From Caryophanales bacterium UBA1188 (GTDB taxonomy: Bacteria; Bacillota_I; Bacilli_A; Izemoplasmatales; UBA1188), in the NCBI GenBank assembly GCA_002310135.1, contig DBYK01000003.1:248001-312000 (forward strand): a stretch of 64,000 nt of DNA, read 5' to 3'. Positions 46,251-56,700 of this stretch are shown piece after piece; positions within the stretch are counted from its first letter, which is position 1; every line of letters starts with the position of its first letter. A model generated the notes under the pieces. That model had not been told where the DNA came from, did no database searches, and saw only the letters and a list, made by a program, of their open reading frames with translations. A program made the position numbers and the translations under genes.

Positions 46251-47682
46251 CTATAATCTCTCCATCTAAACTCCAAGTTTTTGCATCAACTATTTTAACA
46301 TTTACTATCTTACCTATATATTTAGAATCACCTTTAATGTTCACTAGTTTATTATTTTCAGTATAACCCATTAAAGTGTCAGGTTGGTTTTTGGATGTGC
46401 CTTCTATTAATACTTTAACTATCTTATCTTTAAATCTTAAGTTTCCTCTTTTATATCCTTCATTTACTAATTCATTTAATCTATATAATCTATCATATTG
46501 TACTTCTTCAGTGATAGATTCATCTATATATGAATATGCAGGAGTTCCTTCTCTTTTTGAAAAGATGAAAGTATAAGCTCCTTCAAAATTACATCTTTTA
46601 AAGAGATCTAATGTTTCTTTGAAATCTTCTTCAGTTTCAGATGGGAATCCTACAATTATATCTGTGGTTATAGATACATTAGGAATTTCTTTATAGATTT
46701 TATCTACTAAAGATATGAACTCTTCTTTAGTATATTTTCTATTCATTTTATGAAGTACTTTATTTGAACCAGACTGAACAGGTAAGTGAATAGATGGCAT
46801 TATATTTGAAGAATTCTTGATAGCTTCTATTTGTTTATCATCAAAATCTTTTGGATTATTAGTTGTGAATCTAATTCTTTCTATACCTAATTTAGATAAA
46901 TCATTTAATAAATCACCGAAATCGTATTTGAATCCAACAAAGTCCTTCCCATATGCATTAACGTTTTGACCTAGAAGAGTTATTTCTTTATAACCTTCTT
47001 TTATTAAGCCTTCTACTTCTTTGATGATGTTTTCTTTTAATCTAGATCTTTCTTTTCCTCTTGTATATGGCACTATACAATAGGTACAGAATTCATCACA
47101 ACCATACATGATTGGAACCCAAGCTTTGATGTTGCTTTCTCTTACTATTGGGATATTTTCGACTATATCTCCTTCATAACTCAACACATCTACATATCTT
47201 TCTATATTACTCATTGTGTTATATAAAATTTTAGGTAGAGAATCGATGTTGTGAGTTCCAAAGATGAAATCTACGTTTTGATATTTAGTTAATAGTTTAT
47301 TAATAACTGATTCTTCTTGAGCCATACAACCTGAAAGTCCAATTATAAGATTTGGATTTTTTCTTTTGAGTTGTTTTAGGCGACCTAATTCACCAAATAC
47401 TTTATCTTCAGCATTCTTTCTTATTGCACATGTATTCATGAGTATTAAATCAGCTTTAGATAAATCATAAGTAATAGTAAAAGACATCTCCTCTAAGAGA
47501 CCTCTTATCTTTTCAGAATCTGATTCATTTCCTTGACAACCATAAGTGTAAAGATAATAAGTTTTATCTTTACCTAAATTTTTATATGATTCATCTAAAA
47601 CAAATTCTTTGAATACATTGTTTTTATCTAATCTTTTTCTTTCTTGAATGACTTTTGGTGAATTAATAATATTAGTTTTCAT
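46237..47682 (-). CDS. miaB: tRNA-2-methylthio-N6-dimethylallyladenosine synthase MiaB
   Basis: The 481-residue radical-SAM methylthiotransferase has UPF0004 Cys residues C49, C85 and C119, the radical-SAM CDEFCTYC (C195, C199, C202) followed by IVPYTRGKERSR, and a C-terminal TRAM domain. It methylthiolates i6A37 made by MiaA. The first motif reads YGCQGNESDSE where YGCQMNEHDSE is common. It follows rny by 40 bases across a hairpin. Confidence 0.95.
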   Translation of the reverse strand: MKTNIINSPKVIQERKRLDKNNVFKEFVLDESYKNLGKDKTYYLYTYGCQGNESDSEKIRGLLEEMSFTITYDLSKADLILMNTCAIRKNAEDKVFGELGRLKQLKRKNPNLIIGLSGCMAQEESVINKLLTKYQNVDFIFGTHNIDSLPKILYNTMSNIERYVDVLSYEGDIVENIPIVRESNIKAWVPIMYGCDEFCTYCIVPYTRGKERSRLKENIIKEVEGLIKEGYKEITLLGQNVNAYGKDFVGFKYDFGDLLNDLSKLGIERIRFTTNNPKDFDDKQIEAIKNSSNIMPSIHLPVQSGSNKVLHKMNRKYTKEEFISLVDKIYKEIPNVSITTDIIVGFPSETEEDFKETLDLFKRCNFEGAYTFIFSKREGTPAYSYIDESITEEVQYDRLYRLNELVNEGYKRGNLRFKDKIVKVLIEGTSKNQPDTLMGYTENNKLVNIKGDSKYIGKIVNVKIVDAKTWSLDGEIIDDQN

Positions 47683-47693
47683 ATTCTTAAAAT

Positions 47694-47719
47694 TAATGCG
47701 AGGGATGAACCTCGCATTA
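47694..47719 (-). other. intercistronic hairpin between rny and miaB
   Basis: A perfect 10-base stem TAATGCGAGG/CCTCGCATTA with a six-base loop is followed on the minus strand only by ATTTT. It may be a weak terminator or an mRNA processing or stabilising element. Confidence 0.65.
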
Positions 47720-47721
47720 GA

Positions 47722-49311
47722 TTATTTAGCTATTTCTTGAGCTCTTTTTTCTCTTATTACAGTTACTTTGATAGTACCAGGATAAGTTAGGTTATCTTCA
47801 ATTTCTCTCTTAACATTTCTTGCGACTAAAGTAACTTCATCATCAGAGATTTCATCAGGTTTAACCATGATGCGAATTTCTCTTCCTGCTTGAATAGCAT
47901 AAGATTGTTCAACACCTTTAGTTTCATTTGCGATTGCCTCAAGTGATTCAAGGCGGTTGATGTAGTTTTCTAGTGATTCACTTCTTGCGCCAGGTCTTGC
48001 GGCACTTAAAGCATCCGCAGCTTGAACAAGACAAGCTATAATGCTTTCAGGTTTAGCATCACCATGGTGTGATTCACAAGCATTAATCACAACTGGATTT
48101 TCTTTGTATTTCTTTAGAAGTCCTACACCTAATTCAACGTGACTTCCTTCTACTTCATGATCAATCGCTTTACCGATATCGTGGAGTAGTCCTGCACGTT
48201 TTGCGAGTGTTTCATCTTCGCCTAATTCCGCAGCCATTTTACCTGCAAAGAAGGCTACTTCAATTGAGTGTTGTAGAACATTTTGTCCATAAGATGTTCT
48301 ATAGTAGAGTCTACCTAGTATTTTGAGTAGATCTGGATGCATTTTTCCAACACCTACTTCAAATATAGCTTTATCACCACATTCTCTTAAGAATTGGTTA
48401 ACTTCAGCTCTACTTCTTTCAACCATCTCTTCTATTCTTGCTGGGTGGATTCTTCCATCCTCAACAAGATAAGATATAGCTCTTCTTGCGACTTCCCTTC
48501 TAATAGGGTCAAAACAAGATAGAACTATAGATTCAGGATTATCATCTACGATTAAATCTACACCAGTGAGAGATTCTATAGTACGAATGTTTCTTCCCTC
48601 ACGGCCGATAATTCTTCCTTTCATTTCATCATTTGGAAGTCCAACTACAGATACAGTTCTTTCGTTTGTGACATCTTGAGCGTATTTTTGAATAGCTCCA
48701 CAAATGATGTTTTTAGCTTTCTTTTCAGCTTCATCTTTAGCTTTTTCTTCTTCTTCACGGATATATGAAGCGATTTCATCTCTCATATCGTCTTCAACTT
48801 TATCCAAAATTACTTTTCTTGCTTCTTCAAAACTATATTGACTTATTTCAAATAGTTTTTCTTCTTCAGACTTTACAAGTGCATCTAGTTTATTATGTTT
48901 TTCCTCAAGAGCAGTTTTTCTATCATCTAAAGATTGTTCTTTACGATCTAAATTTTCTTCACGTTTATCGAGATTGTTAGAACGATTATCTAAAGAGTTT
49001 TCTCTCGCTTGAAGTTTGTCTTCTAAAGACTTCATTTGAGCTTTTCTCTCTTTGATATCATTGTTGCATTCCGACATCAATTTATATGTCTCTTGTTTAG
49101 TTTCAATGATTTTATCTTTCTTTATCTGCTCAGCCTCTTTTTGAGCTGTATCAATCATATTCTTTATAGACTCTTCTGTATCTTTAAGAGTTTTTTCATG
49201 TGACCATACTCTTATAAAGAAACCTAATAATAGTCCACCACCTAAAGCGATGATACCAACAAACACTAGCCAAATAGGCTCTAAACTAGAAGCATAAAAT
49301 AAATTATACAC
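47722..49311 (-). CDS. rny: ribonuclease Y
   Basis: The 529-residue protein has an N-terminal membrane helix (residues of about 13-33), a long coiled coil (about 40-200), a KH domain with [21 protein letters not shown], and an HD domain with [12 protein letters not shown]. It is the membrane-bound endonuclease that starts mRNA decay. The start codon is GTG at 49311 with GGAGG before it. An upstream promoter is clear, and miaB and two further genes follow on the same strand. Confidence 0.97.
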   Translation of the reverse strand: MYNLFYASSLEPIWLVFVGIIALGGGLLLGFFIRVWSHEKTLKDTEESIKNMIDTAQKEAEQIKKDKIIETKQETYKLMSECNNDIKERKAQMKSLEDKLQARENSLDNRSNNLDKREENLDRKEQSLDDRKTALEEKHNKLDALVKSEEEKLFEISQYSFEEARKVILDKVEDDMRDEIASYIREEEEKAKDEAEKKAKNIICGAIQKYAQDVTNERTVSVVGLPNDEMKGRIIGREGRNIRTIESLTGVDLIVDDNPESIVLSCFDPIRREVARRAISYLVEDGRIHPARIEEMVERSRAEVNQFLRECGDKAIFEVGVGKMHPDLLKILGRLYYRTSYGQNVLQHSIEVAFFAGKMAAELGEDETLAKRAGLLHDIGKAIDHEVEGSHVELGVGLLKKYKENPVVINACESHHGDAKPESIIACLVQAADALSAARPGARSESLENYINRLESLEAIANETKGVEQSYAIQAGREIRIMVKPDEISDDEVTLVARNVKREIEDNLTYPGTIKVTVIREKRAQEIAK

Positions 49312-49370
49312 AATATGCCTCCAATTTTTATATATTTTAAGTCTCTCAACTTAATTATCGTACCTTTGTT

Positions 49371-49400
49371 ATTATAGCAAAAATTACACATATAAGTCAA
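49371..49400 (-). promoter_or_regulatory. rny promoter
   Basis: The minus strand has TTGACT, an 18-base spacer and TATAAT. The leader is about 60 bases. Confidence 0.65.
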
Positions 49401-49440
49401 TTTTATTATAATAAAATATAACTGATTATTATATATAAAC

Positions 49441-49466
49441 AAAAAAAACTACCTAAAGTAGTTTTT
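49441..49466 (-). terminator. terminator of the 158-residue gene
   Basis: AAACTAC/GTAGTTT flanks a short loop at the stop codon and is followed by eight T on the minus strand. Confidence 0.75.
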
Positions 49467-49929
49467 GTTCATATTCTTTTTTAATAATCTTATAACTTCT
49501 TGGAGTTATGTATGCTGAACTTGAAGATAATACTCTTAAATAATTTAGTAGTGTTTCTTCACTACTAATTGCGTATTCAAGTCTATTCAAGTTATCAGTG
49601 AAATTATTAGGTAAATTTAATGGATTAATCACAGATTGATTATTCTTTAATGCTTCATCACCTATTAAAAGCACTCTTTTAGCTTCATACAAATATCCAG
49701 TTAAAGCGATTGTTTTATATATTCCAAATAATAAAGTTATATAAACAACATTTTCTTTTTCTATTAAATTTATATAAGCTTCAAGTGTTTCTTTATATTT
49801 ACCACTATTTCTTAATATATTGATGTTATCTAATATTGGTTTAATGTAACTAGGACAAGCATTAGCGGTAATAGTCGAATTCTCAATTAGTGACAAGATT
49901 CTACTTGCCATCTCTTTTAATTGATTCAT
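49453..49929 (-). CDS. hypothetical helical protein, 158 residues
   Basis: I do not recognise this protein. It is cytosolic, with no signal or membrane helix, and predicted mostly helical. A TPR-like feel in GKYKETLEAYINLIEKE (residues of about 42-58) and YEAKRVLLIGDEALKNNQ could mean paired helices, but no full TPR repeat is clear. It has its own terminator and stands alone between rny and the beta-helix lipoprotein gene. Confidence 0.65.
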   Translation of the reverse strand: MNQLKEMASRILSLIENSTITANACPSYIKPILDNINILRNSGKYKETLEAYINLIEKENVVYITLLFGIYKTIALTGYLYEAKRVLLIGDEALKNNQSVINPLNLPNNFTDNLNRLEYAISSEETLLNYLRVLSSSSAYITPRSYKIIKKEYEQKLL

Positions 49930-50052
49930 TGAATTATTCCTCCAAATTAAATTGTTCTATAAAAAGTATTATTACACCTTTAATTTAACATGAGAAATCA
50001 CGTTTGTCAATTTATAGAGGCTAAGACCTAATTATATGTGAATAAATAAAAA

Positions 50053-50086
50053 TTGAGATATGATTTTAAATCATAACTCAACTTTT
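50053..50086 (-). terminator. terminator of the beta-helix lipoprotein gene
   Basis: A long stem built on TTGAG/CTCAA and ATATGATTT/AAATCAT is followed by TTTTTATTTATT on the minus strand. Confidence 0.7.
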
Positions 50087-50098
50087 AATTAAGATTAA

Positions 50099-53000
50099 TC
50101 AATAATTTGGGATATTTTCAATAGAAAGTGTACCTATTGAATCTTCTATATTGATAATAGTTGAACGTCTTACATATATGCCACTTGTATGTGATTCTTT
50201 TAGTTCTACTTTTATTCCATAAATATATGAAGTCTTAATATTACATCCATTAATATTTGAGATTATTTGAGTATAATCTTTATCATATGAAGGTTGATAA
50301 TAATATAAGGCAGCACTACTTTCTATGGTTGTTTCTATTTCAGTATCACTTATATTAATAGTTCCACCATTAGCCCTTAAGGCAGGGCCTAATGTGGATT
50401 TAATAATAGAATCTGAAATATTGATATATACATCTTTTGAAGTATCATATGAATTCTCTCCAATACTTAAAGCATAAAGAGTATTATCATTATTTAATAT
50501 CTTACAATTTGAAATATTAAAAGTCCAAGCGTTATATCCACTATGTCCACCGCCCATAAATTGCGCTCCATAGATAGTGATATTATCTAATGAAATAATC
50601 AGTTCAGATATTTTAGTATTTCCATCATAATATTGAGTAAATGAATAATTATTATTCAAATCATATTTAATGACACTTTCATTAGAAGATGAATTCATAA
50701 ATTTTAAATCAATTATTCTATCTACACTTGAATTATCTCTATTAGATATAGTTATTTTCGCACCTAAAGAATGACCATTCAAATCTATTATTAATTTATA
50801 TGGATTAATTCCTATGTAAGTTTCATCACTTAAACCATTATAATAATTTAGTTGAATATCATCGCTTCCATCGCCTAAATCACTAAGGATAGTTATTTTA
50901 TCTGCGATATGAATGAAATTATTAAAATCATTAATTGTTCTAACTGATACTTCTAAAGTTGCACCTTCTTTAAATGTGATAGTATGACCAAGTGCATTAA
51001 TCCTATATTCTCCTAAATCTAAGCAAGTGTCTTTAGGTATTTCAACATTCTCACTTAAAAATATATTACTGGATAATATAAATCTTTCATAATTTAATCC
51101 ATCAAGTTCATCAAGCAATGAAACATTTTTAATATTTCTTTTAATTACAAATCCAACTTCTTTTTCTCCATATAGATATTCATTGAATATATCAGTAATA
51201 TTTAATCTGACTGATGCATTACCTGAATTTATATTATTATTATATTCTATATTATATTTAGATGAATCGATTATATTATCTAAATATTTGATAGTAAGTG
51301 TTGGAGTACATTCTTCTCCTGAATATAGTATTTCATTATATTCAAGTTCAATATTTTCATCATTTAGTAATTTTCTTTCATATAATCTTCCATCTCCACT
51401 AACCTTTATTTTTGATGTGTCTATAGAAAATATTAAGTTATTATTAATAATTGGGTTTGTTGGGTTTTGGATATTTGAATAATAATCATATAAAGATTCT
51501 ATATAAATAATTCCATCATTGATGATATTTCCAATATTATTAATTCTATTATTCTCATAACCATTTTTAAGAAATAATCCAATGTTTTCTATACTTAATT
51601 CATCTCCTATATCACTTACATATATAGTACCTAAGTTTATTAAGTCAACGCCTCTTAAGACTAACCTATAGCCATTAGTATAAAGATTCACCCCATTTGA
51701 AACATTGATATTAAAGTGTGTTTCAATATCATTTGATAAATAAATATTTGCGTAATTTATATTACCTAATGCAGTGCTTAAAGAAGATGCATCACTTACA
51801 TATTTATTTCCTTTTAATATTTCATATTTAAGGGTTATTTTTCCATCATATTTATAATATCTATCACTAATTGTTATTTCTGCGTATCTCTCCCCAGAAC
51901 TAATAAATTCAATATTATTTTTCATATATTGAATTTTTCCTTGATTATCTAGATAATAATATGAAATATTGTAATAATCACTTGAAATAGCCTCACCATC
52001 TATTTTAAATGATGGTTTATGCATTTCTTCATCATATACAATTTCTTGATAATCAAGCGAAACACTTACATCTTTTAAATCATATTTTAAATTGAATGGG
52101 ATATTAAATATATTTGAATACGCAAATATCTCACCAGTATTTATAATTTCACCAACACTTAAAACTACTATATCTTTAGAAAACGCAATTCTAGATTTAT
52201 TTATAAAGCTACCTTCATTCTCAAATGAAGATCCAAGAATATAACTATCACCATTTATGGTGATTAATTCTTTATTTTCAAATGAAGTATTAGTAGATAA
52301 ATTAAGATTATTTATAGTTAATTTATTATTATTTTTAAAATTAATATTATTCATTCCAGTTGATGAAATGAGACCTACAGTCATTTCGCCGTTATTAATA
52401 AATTCAATATTATTATTTGATGAATAAATACTAATTTTAGTTGAATTAATTATATTATTGTTAGTGAAATTATTATATGAATAGATATTTTCAATATCTA
52501 CTTCACCATTATTAATAAATGTACCATTATTTAAAGAAATATTAGTTGAAACTAGTCTTCCATTATTGGTGAAATTACCATCTGAATTAAGACTATGTAC
52601 ATTTAAAGTTTCATCTTCATCTATGATGAAATCTTCTAAAATATATAAATATGTATTTTTATCATATGTATATTCGTTAAATGCTTTTAGTGCTTTATAT
52701 TCTTTTAATTCTTCATAAGATGAAAAAGTGATACTACTTTTAATTATGTTGTATGTTAATTCAAATGAACCAAAATATAGCGAATCATTTTCACTTGCGC
52801 TAAATCTTACTTTAGCTTCACCAACCCTATCATAGTCCTCATATTCACCAAATAATAATAGATTATTATCTATATAAACTTTTAATTTATTTTGATTAGT
52901 ATCTAAATTAAATGGGATATTCAAAGAAGAATATGTCACATTTTCTTCTTTCAATTCTTTTCTTAATACTATTCTTCCATGATTAAAAGTATCCATATCG

Positions 53001-53692
53001 AAATCATTATTAGTATAAATAGAACCAAATGTTTTAGAAACATTACCACTATTTATATATGAACCACTATTATAAATAACTCCACTATTAGAAAAATCGC
53101 CTCTATTATCGATTATTCCATCATTATATAGAGAAGTTCCTTCTAAAATAATTAAAGATCCAAGAATAGTAATTTTTGCGTTATTTCTAATAATAGAATT
53201 ACTAATCATAACTTCTTTTGAAACTGGAATAGTAATATCTTCATCAAAAGTTATATTAGATGAAAGAGAAATTCTTGAATGATTCTTATCACCTAAAGCG
53301 CTTAAGAATTCACCCATACCTTCAACTCTTACAATTTGAGTTGATGGCATAATCTCAAATTGTTTAGTGATAGATCCATATAAATATTCATTATCTTCAT
53401 TTGCGCTAATTATTACACTCGCAACTCCTACTTCAATATTATTAGAATAAACAAAAGAGAATGAAGAAAAAGGAATATATCTATTATCGCTATATATCCT
53501 TAGATCATTTTTAGAAAATGTTATTTCATCTCCTGTATAATTAAAACTAGAAATGATTTGAACCATATCAGGAGTCAATTCTTTTTTATTATTTGTTTCT
53601 TTTGTCGTATTAAATAAACCACAAGATGTAAGATGAATAAAGCAAAACAAAAAAACGATAAAAGAAATAAATAAAATAATTCTTCTTCTCAC
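50099..53692 (-). CDS. very large repeat-built surface lipoprotein (Ig-like plus beta-helix modules)
   Basis: The product (about 1197 residues) has a basic N-terminus, one hydrophobic helix and a lipobox (LTSC). It is built from four imperfect modules: an MBG/Ig-like unit with the pattern YxGxxxxPxxxI...GxAxVxIxxxDNExLYGxxxxxFxI, then a connector such as FLSALGDKNHSRISLSSNI or ALGNINYANIYLSNDI, then Asn-rich right-handed beta-helix rungs (NNGTFINNGEV type). A beta-helix closes the C-terminus. Cell-surface binding or adhesion is the likely role. An in-frame GTG lies at 53701, but AGAAGG is spaced for the GTG at 53692. It ends in TGA and is very Asn/Ile/Ser-rich. Confidence 0.75.
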   Translation of the reverse strand: MRRRIILFISFIVFLFCFIHLTSCGLFNTTKETNNKKELTPDMVQIISSFNYTGDEITFSKNDLRIYSDNRYIPFSSFSFVYSNNIEVGVASVIISANEDNEYLYGSITKQFEIMPSTQIVRVEGMGEFLSALGDKNHSRISLSSNITFDEDITIPVSKEVMISNSIIRNNAKITILGSLIILEGTSLYNDGIIDNRGDFSNSGVIYNSGSYINSGNVSKTFGSIYTNNDFDMDTFNHGRIVLRKELKEENVTYSSLNIPFNLDTNQNKLKVYIDNNLLLFGEYEDYDRVGEAKVRFSASENDSLYFGSFELTYNIIKSSITFSSYEELKEYKALKAFNEYTYDKNTYLYILEDFIIDEDETLNVHSLNSDGNFTNNGRLVSTNISLNNGTFINNGEVDIENIYSYNNFTNNNIINSTKISIYSSNNNIEFINNGEMTVGLISSTGMNNINFKNNNKLTINNLNLSTNTSFENKELITINGDSYILGSSFENEGSFINKSRIAFSKDIVVLSVGEIINTGEIFAYSNIFNIPFNLKYDLKDVSVSLDYQEIVYDEEMHKPSFKIDGEAISSDYYNISYYYLDNQGKIQYMKNNIEFISSGERYAEITISDRYYKYDGKITLKYEILKGNKYVSDASSLSTALGNINYANIYLSNDIETHFNINVSNGVNLYTNGYRLVLRGVDLINLGTIYVSDIGDELSIENIGLFLKNGYENNRINNIGNIINDGIIYIESLYDYYSNIQNPTNPIINNNLIFSIDTSKIKVSGDGRLYERKLLNDENIELEYNEILYSGEECTPTLTIKYLDNIIDSSKYNIEYNNNINSGNASVRLNITDIFNEYLYGEKEVGFVIKRNIKNVSLLDELDGLNYERFILSSNIFLSENVEIPKDTCLDLGEYRINALGHTITFKEGATLEVSVRTINDFNNFIHIADKITILSDLGDGSDDIQLNYYNGLSDETYIGINPYKLIIDLNGHSLGAKITISNRDNSSVDRIIDLKFMNSSSNESVIKYDLNNNYSFTQYYDGNTKISELIISLDNITIYGAQFMGGGHSGYNAWTFNISNCKILNNDNTLYALSIGENSYDTSKDVYINISDSIIKSTLGPALRANGGTINISDTEIETTIESSAALYYYQPSYDKDYTQIISNINGCNIKTSYIYGIKVELKESHTSGIYVRRSTIINIEDSIGTLSIENIPNY

Positions 53693-53747
53693 CTCAATCA
53701 CCTTCTTTGTATCTTAATATTATCATATTATTTAATATTAAACAAAC

Positions 53748-53775
53748 AATAATAAAAGGCGAGCGTAAACTCGCC
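53748..53775 (-). terminator. terminator of the LRR lipoprotein gene
   Basis: GGCGAG/CTCGCC with a six-base loop is followed by TTTTATTATT on the minus strand. Confidence 0.8.
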
Positions 53776-53792
53776 TAATTATTTTTAGAATA

Positions 53793-56700
53793 CTACCAAG
53801 GAGTAGCTACACCATCAACATAATGCCAGTAGGAACCAACATCTACTGGTTCACTTTCACTATAATAATATACAGTCCCAGTAGTAGGTGTATTAGACAA
53901 TAAACTATATTGAGAAACGTTGCCAGCATAGAATATGTTTGTTAGAGATGAACAATTATAGAATGCGCTGTATCCAATTGATGTAACACTTTCTGGGATA
54001 GTGATAGATGTTAAAGATGAACAACCAGAAAACGCAAAATTATCAATTTTTGTTACACTTTCTGGGATAGTGATAGATGTTAAAGATGTGCAATCAGAGA
54101 AAGCATGTGTATATATTCTTGATGCATTAGTTATTGTTATTTCTTTTAATGAAGCTGGATAATAACACACACCATAATATACGGAAGCTAAATAAGACCC
54201 AGGGTAATAACTGTTTCCAAATATAATTCCTAAATCGCCTCTATAACCTGCGCATTCTACATCGTATATGTAATGCAATGGTATTGAAAGTGATCTTAAA
54301 TATGAACAACCACTAAATGATCCTCCATAAACATATATTACATTACCACCTTCAAAATTTGAACCATCAAAATCCTCTATATTAAGATTCTTACACTTAA
54401 TAAAATAGATATCATCATCATACCTAAAATATTCATAATCATCATTATTAACATATTCAAAATTTTGATTACAATTATATTCTATCTCGATGTTACTGTT
54501 TACGTAATTTGAAACATTTTGATTCCACTTAGCTTTCGCCCCTCTATAGTATATCTTTTTAATTCCATCAGAGGATATTGCGTAATTATCGATGTTTCTA
54601 AGGCCTTCTGGAATTATCAAAGGAAAATGTGAATTTTTAAATGCATATTCTTTTATTGTTGTAACAGAATCTGGCAATTCTATATACATAATATTGTAGC
54701 AATTGGCAAATGCATATCTTTCAATTTTTATTAATGAATTTGGTAATGATACTTTTTTTATTGATGTACAGCCATAAAAGGCGTATGGCCCTATTTCCGT
54801 AACACCTTCAGGAATAATTAAATTCTCTATTAATTCTCCATTTAAATATAAATTGTGAGCAAAAAACAATAATCCTTGATAATTGCTCCAATAATTACTA
54901 CTTATTTGAACATATGATTCTAAATCATTGATATATAATGCTTTTAATTTTCTTGGATTTTCAAAACTGCTGATATATTTTATTGTGCTTGACAATGTGA
55001 TGCTCTTTAGCGAATGACAATTATCAAATCCGTATACATCAATCCATGAATCATCAAATACTAAATTAATAGTGCTATTATCTGTTAGATTTTTTAGTAC
55101 ACCATTCTTTGCAACAACATATCTATTTGTATATCTTAAAATAAGATATAAATCTTGTGGAATGTTACTTTCATCATAATCAAATAAAGATAATAACATT
55201 GTGTTTTCCGCTTCCATAGTTAATCTTTTTAGATTAAATGAACCTAGAAGCATACAATCACCATAAGACATAATACCTTCATTTAATACTAATTCTTCTA
55301 GTGATGACATATTACTAAATGCATTATCACCTATTTCAGTTATAGTATTTGGTAATGTGATTTTTTCTATTGTTTCATTATTATTAAAGAGGTTATTATC
55401 AAGTTTTTTAACTAATTTATTATTAATTGTACTTGGTATTTGAATATTAGTGTCTTCGCCAATATATCTAGTAATAGTAATATCATCATTATCATCTACT
55501 GTATATTCATAATCTCCAGCAACTTCTCTCCACATTGCTTTTAATTCTATTACTTCTTGAACTCCTTCATATGTGAATGGTAATTCTACTAATTCCTCAT
55601 TTAAATACCAACCAATAAAGATGTCGGCATCTCTTATAGGAGTTGGGAATTCTTGAATTGTTCCTGAACCAGTAACTTCTAAATCATCAATTTCACTACC
55701 ACCATTTGAATTAAATGTAATAGTATAAAGAGGTTTCCAAAAAGCAGTTAGCTCTATGCTTCTTGGTTCTTTATAGATATTGTCTTCATAAGGTTCACCA
55801 TTTAAATACCAACCACCAAAGATGTATCCATCTTTTGTGGCTATAGGTAATTCAAATACTTCATCGAATGTTACTCGCATAGAGCTTACATTACATGAGC
55901 CACCATTTGACCTAAATACAATAGTATAGTTGTTTGCTTCCCACTTCGCAGATAATTCAATATCTTTAGTAACTATATAACCACTAAAGATCCATTTTTC
56001 ATCATCAACAAACCAACCATTAAATGTATAACCTGGTCTTGTTGGGTCAGATGGTTTCACTACATTATGTAATTCTAATACTTCTTGACTTGGAACTTGA
56101 CTTCCTTCTTTTGAATCAAAAGAAACAGTATATTTTATTTCTTCTTTTGTTGCGAGTCTTCCATTAACTAAATCATCAAGCCATTCAGATTCATCTTTAG
56201 TATATTCTGGATGAGCTTCTAAATATATTTCATATGCTGATTTACCTGTATCACCTTTTGGACCTACAGCACCATTATTAATGGTGAATTCAAATGTGCT
56301 TCCATCTGAATATGTTAGAAGATATGTATCAACTAGACCTTCAATATTAGTTTTTTCTATTGATTCGATGCCTACACCATCACTTCCATTTTTAATGGTG
56401 AATTCATAAGTGTTTCCGTTAGTATAGGTAATTAGGTAGTTATCAATTAATCCATTACTTTCAGTTTTAACAATTGATTCAACACCTACACCATTTTCTC
56501 CTTTTTCACCATTATTAATAGTGAACGCAAAAGTATTATCATTAGAATAAGTGATAAGGTATGTGTCAACTAAACCTTCAGTATTGACTTTTTGAATTGA
56601 TGCAATTCCAATACCAATTTCTCCAGTTGCGCCATTACTTACTGTAAAGGCATAAGTATTGCCATTGCTGTATGTAATTAAATATGTGTCAACTAAACCT

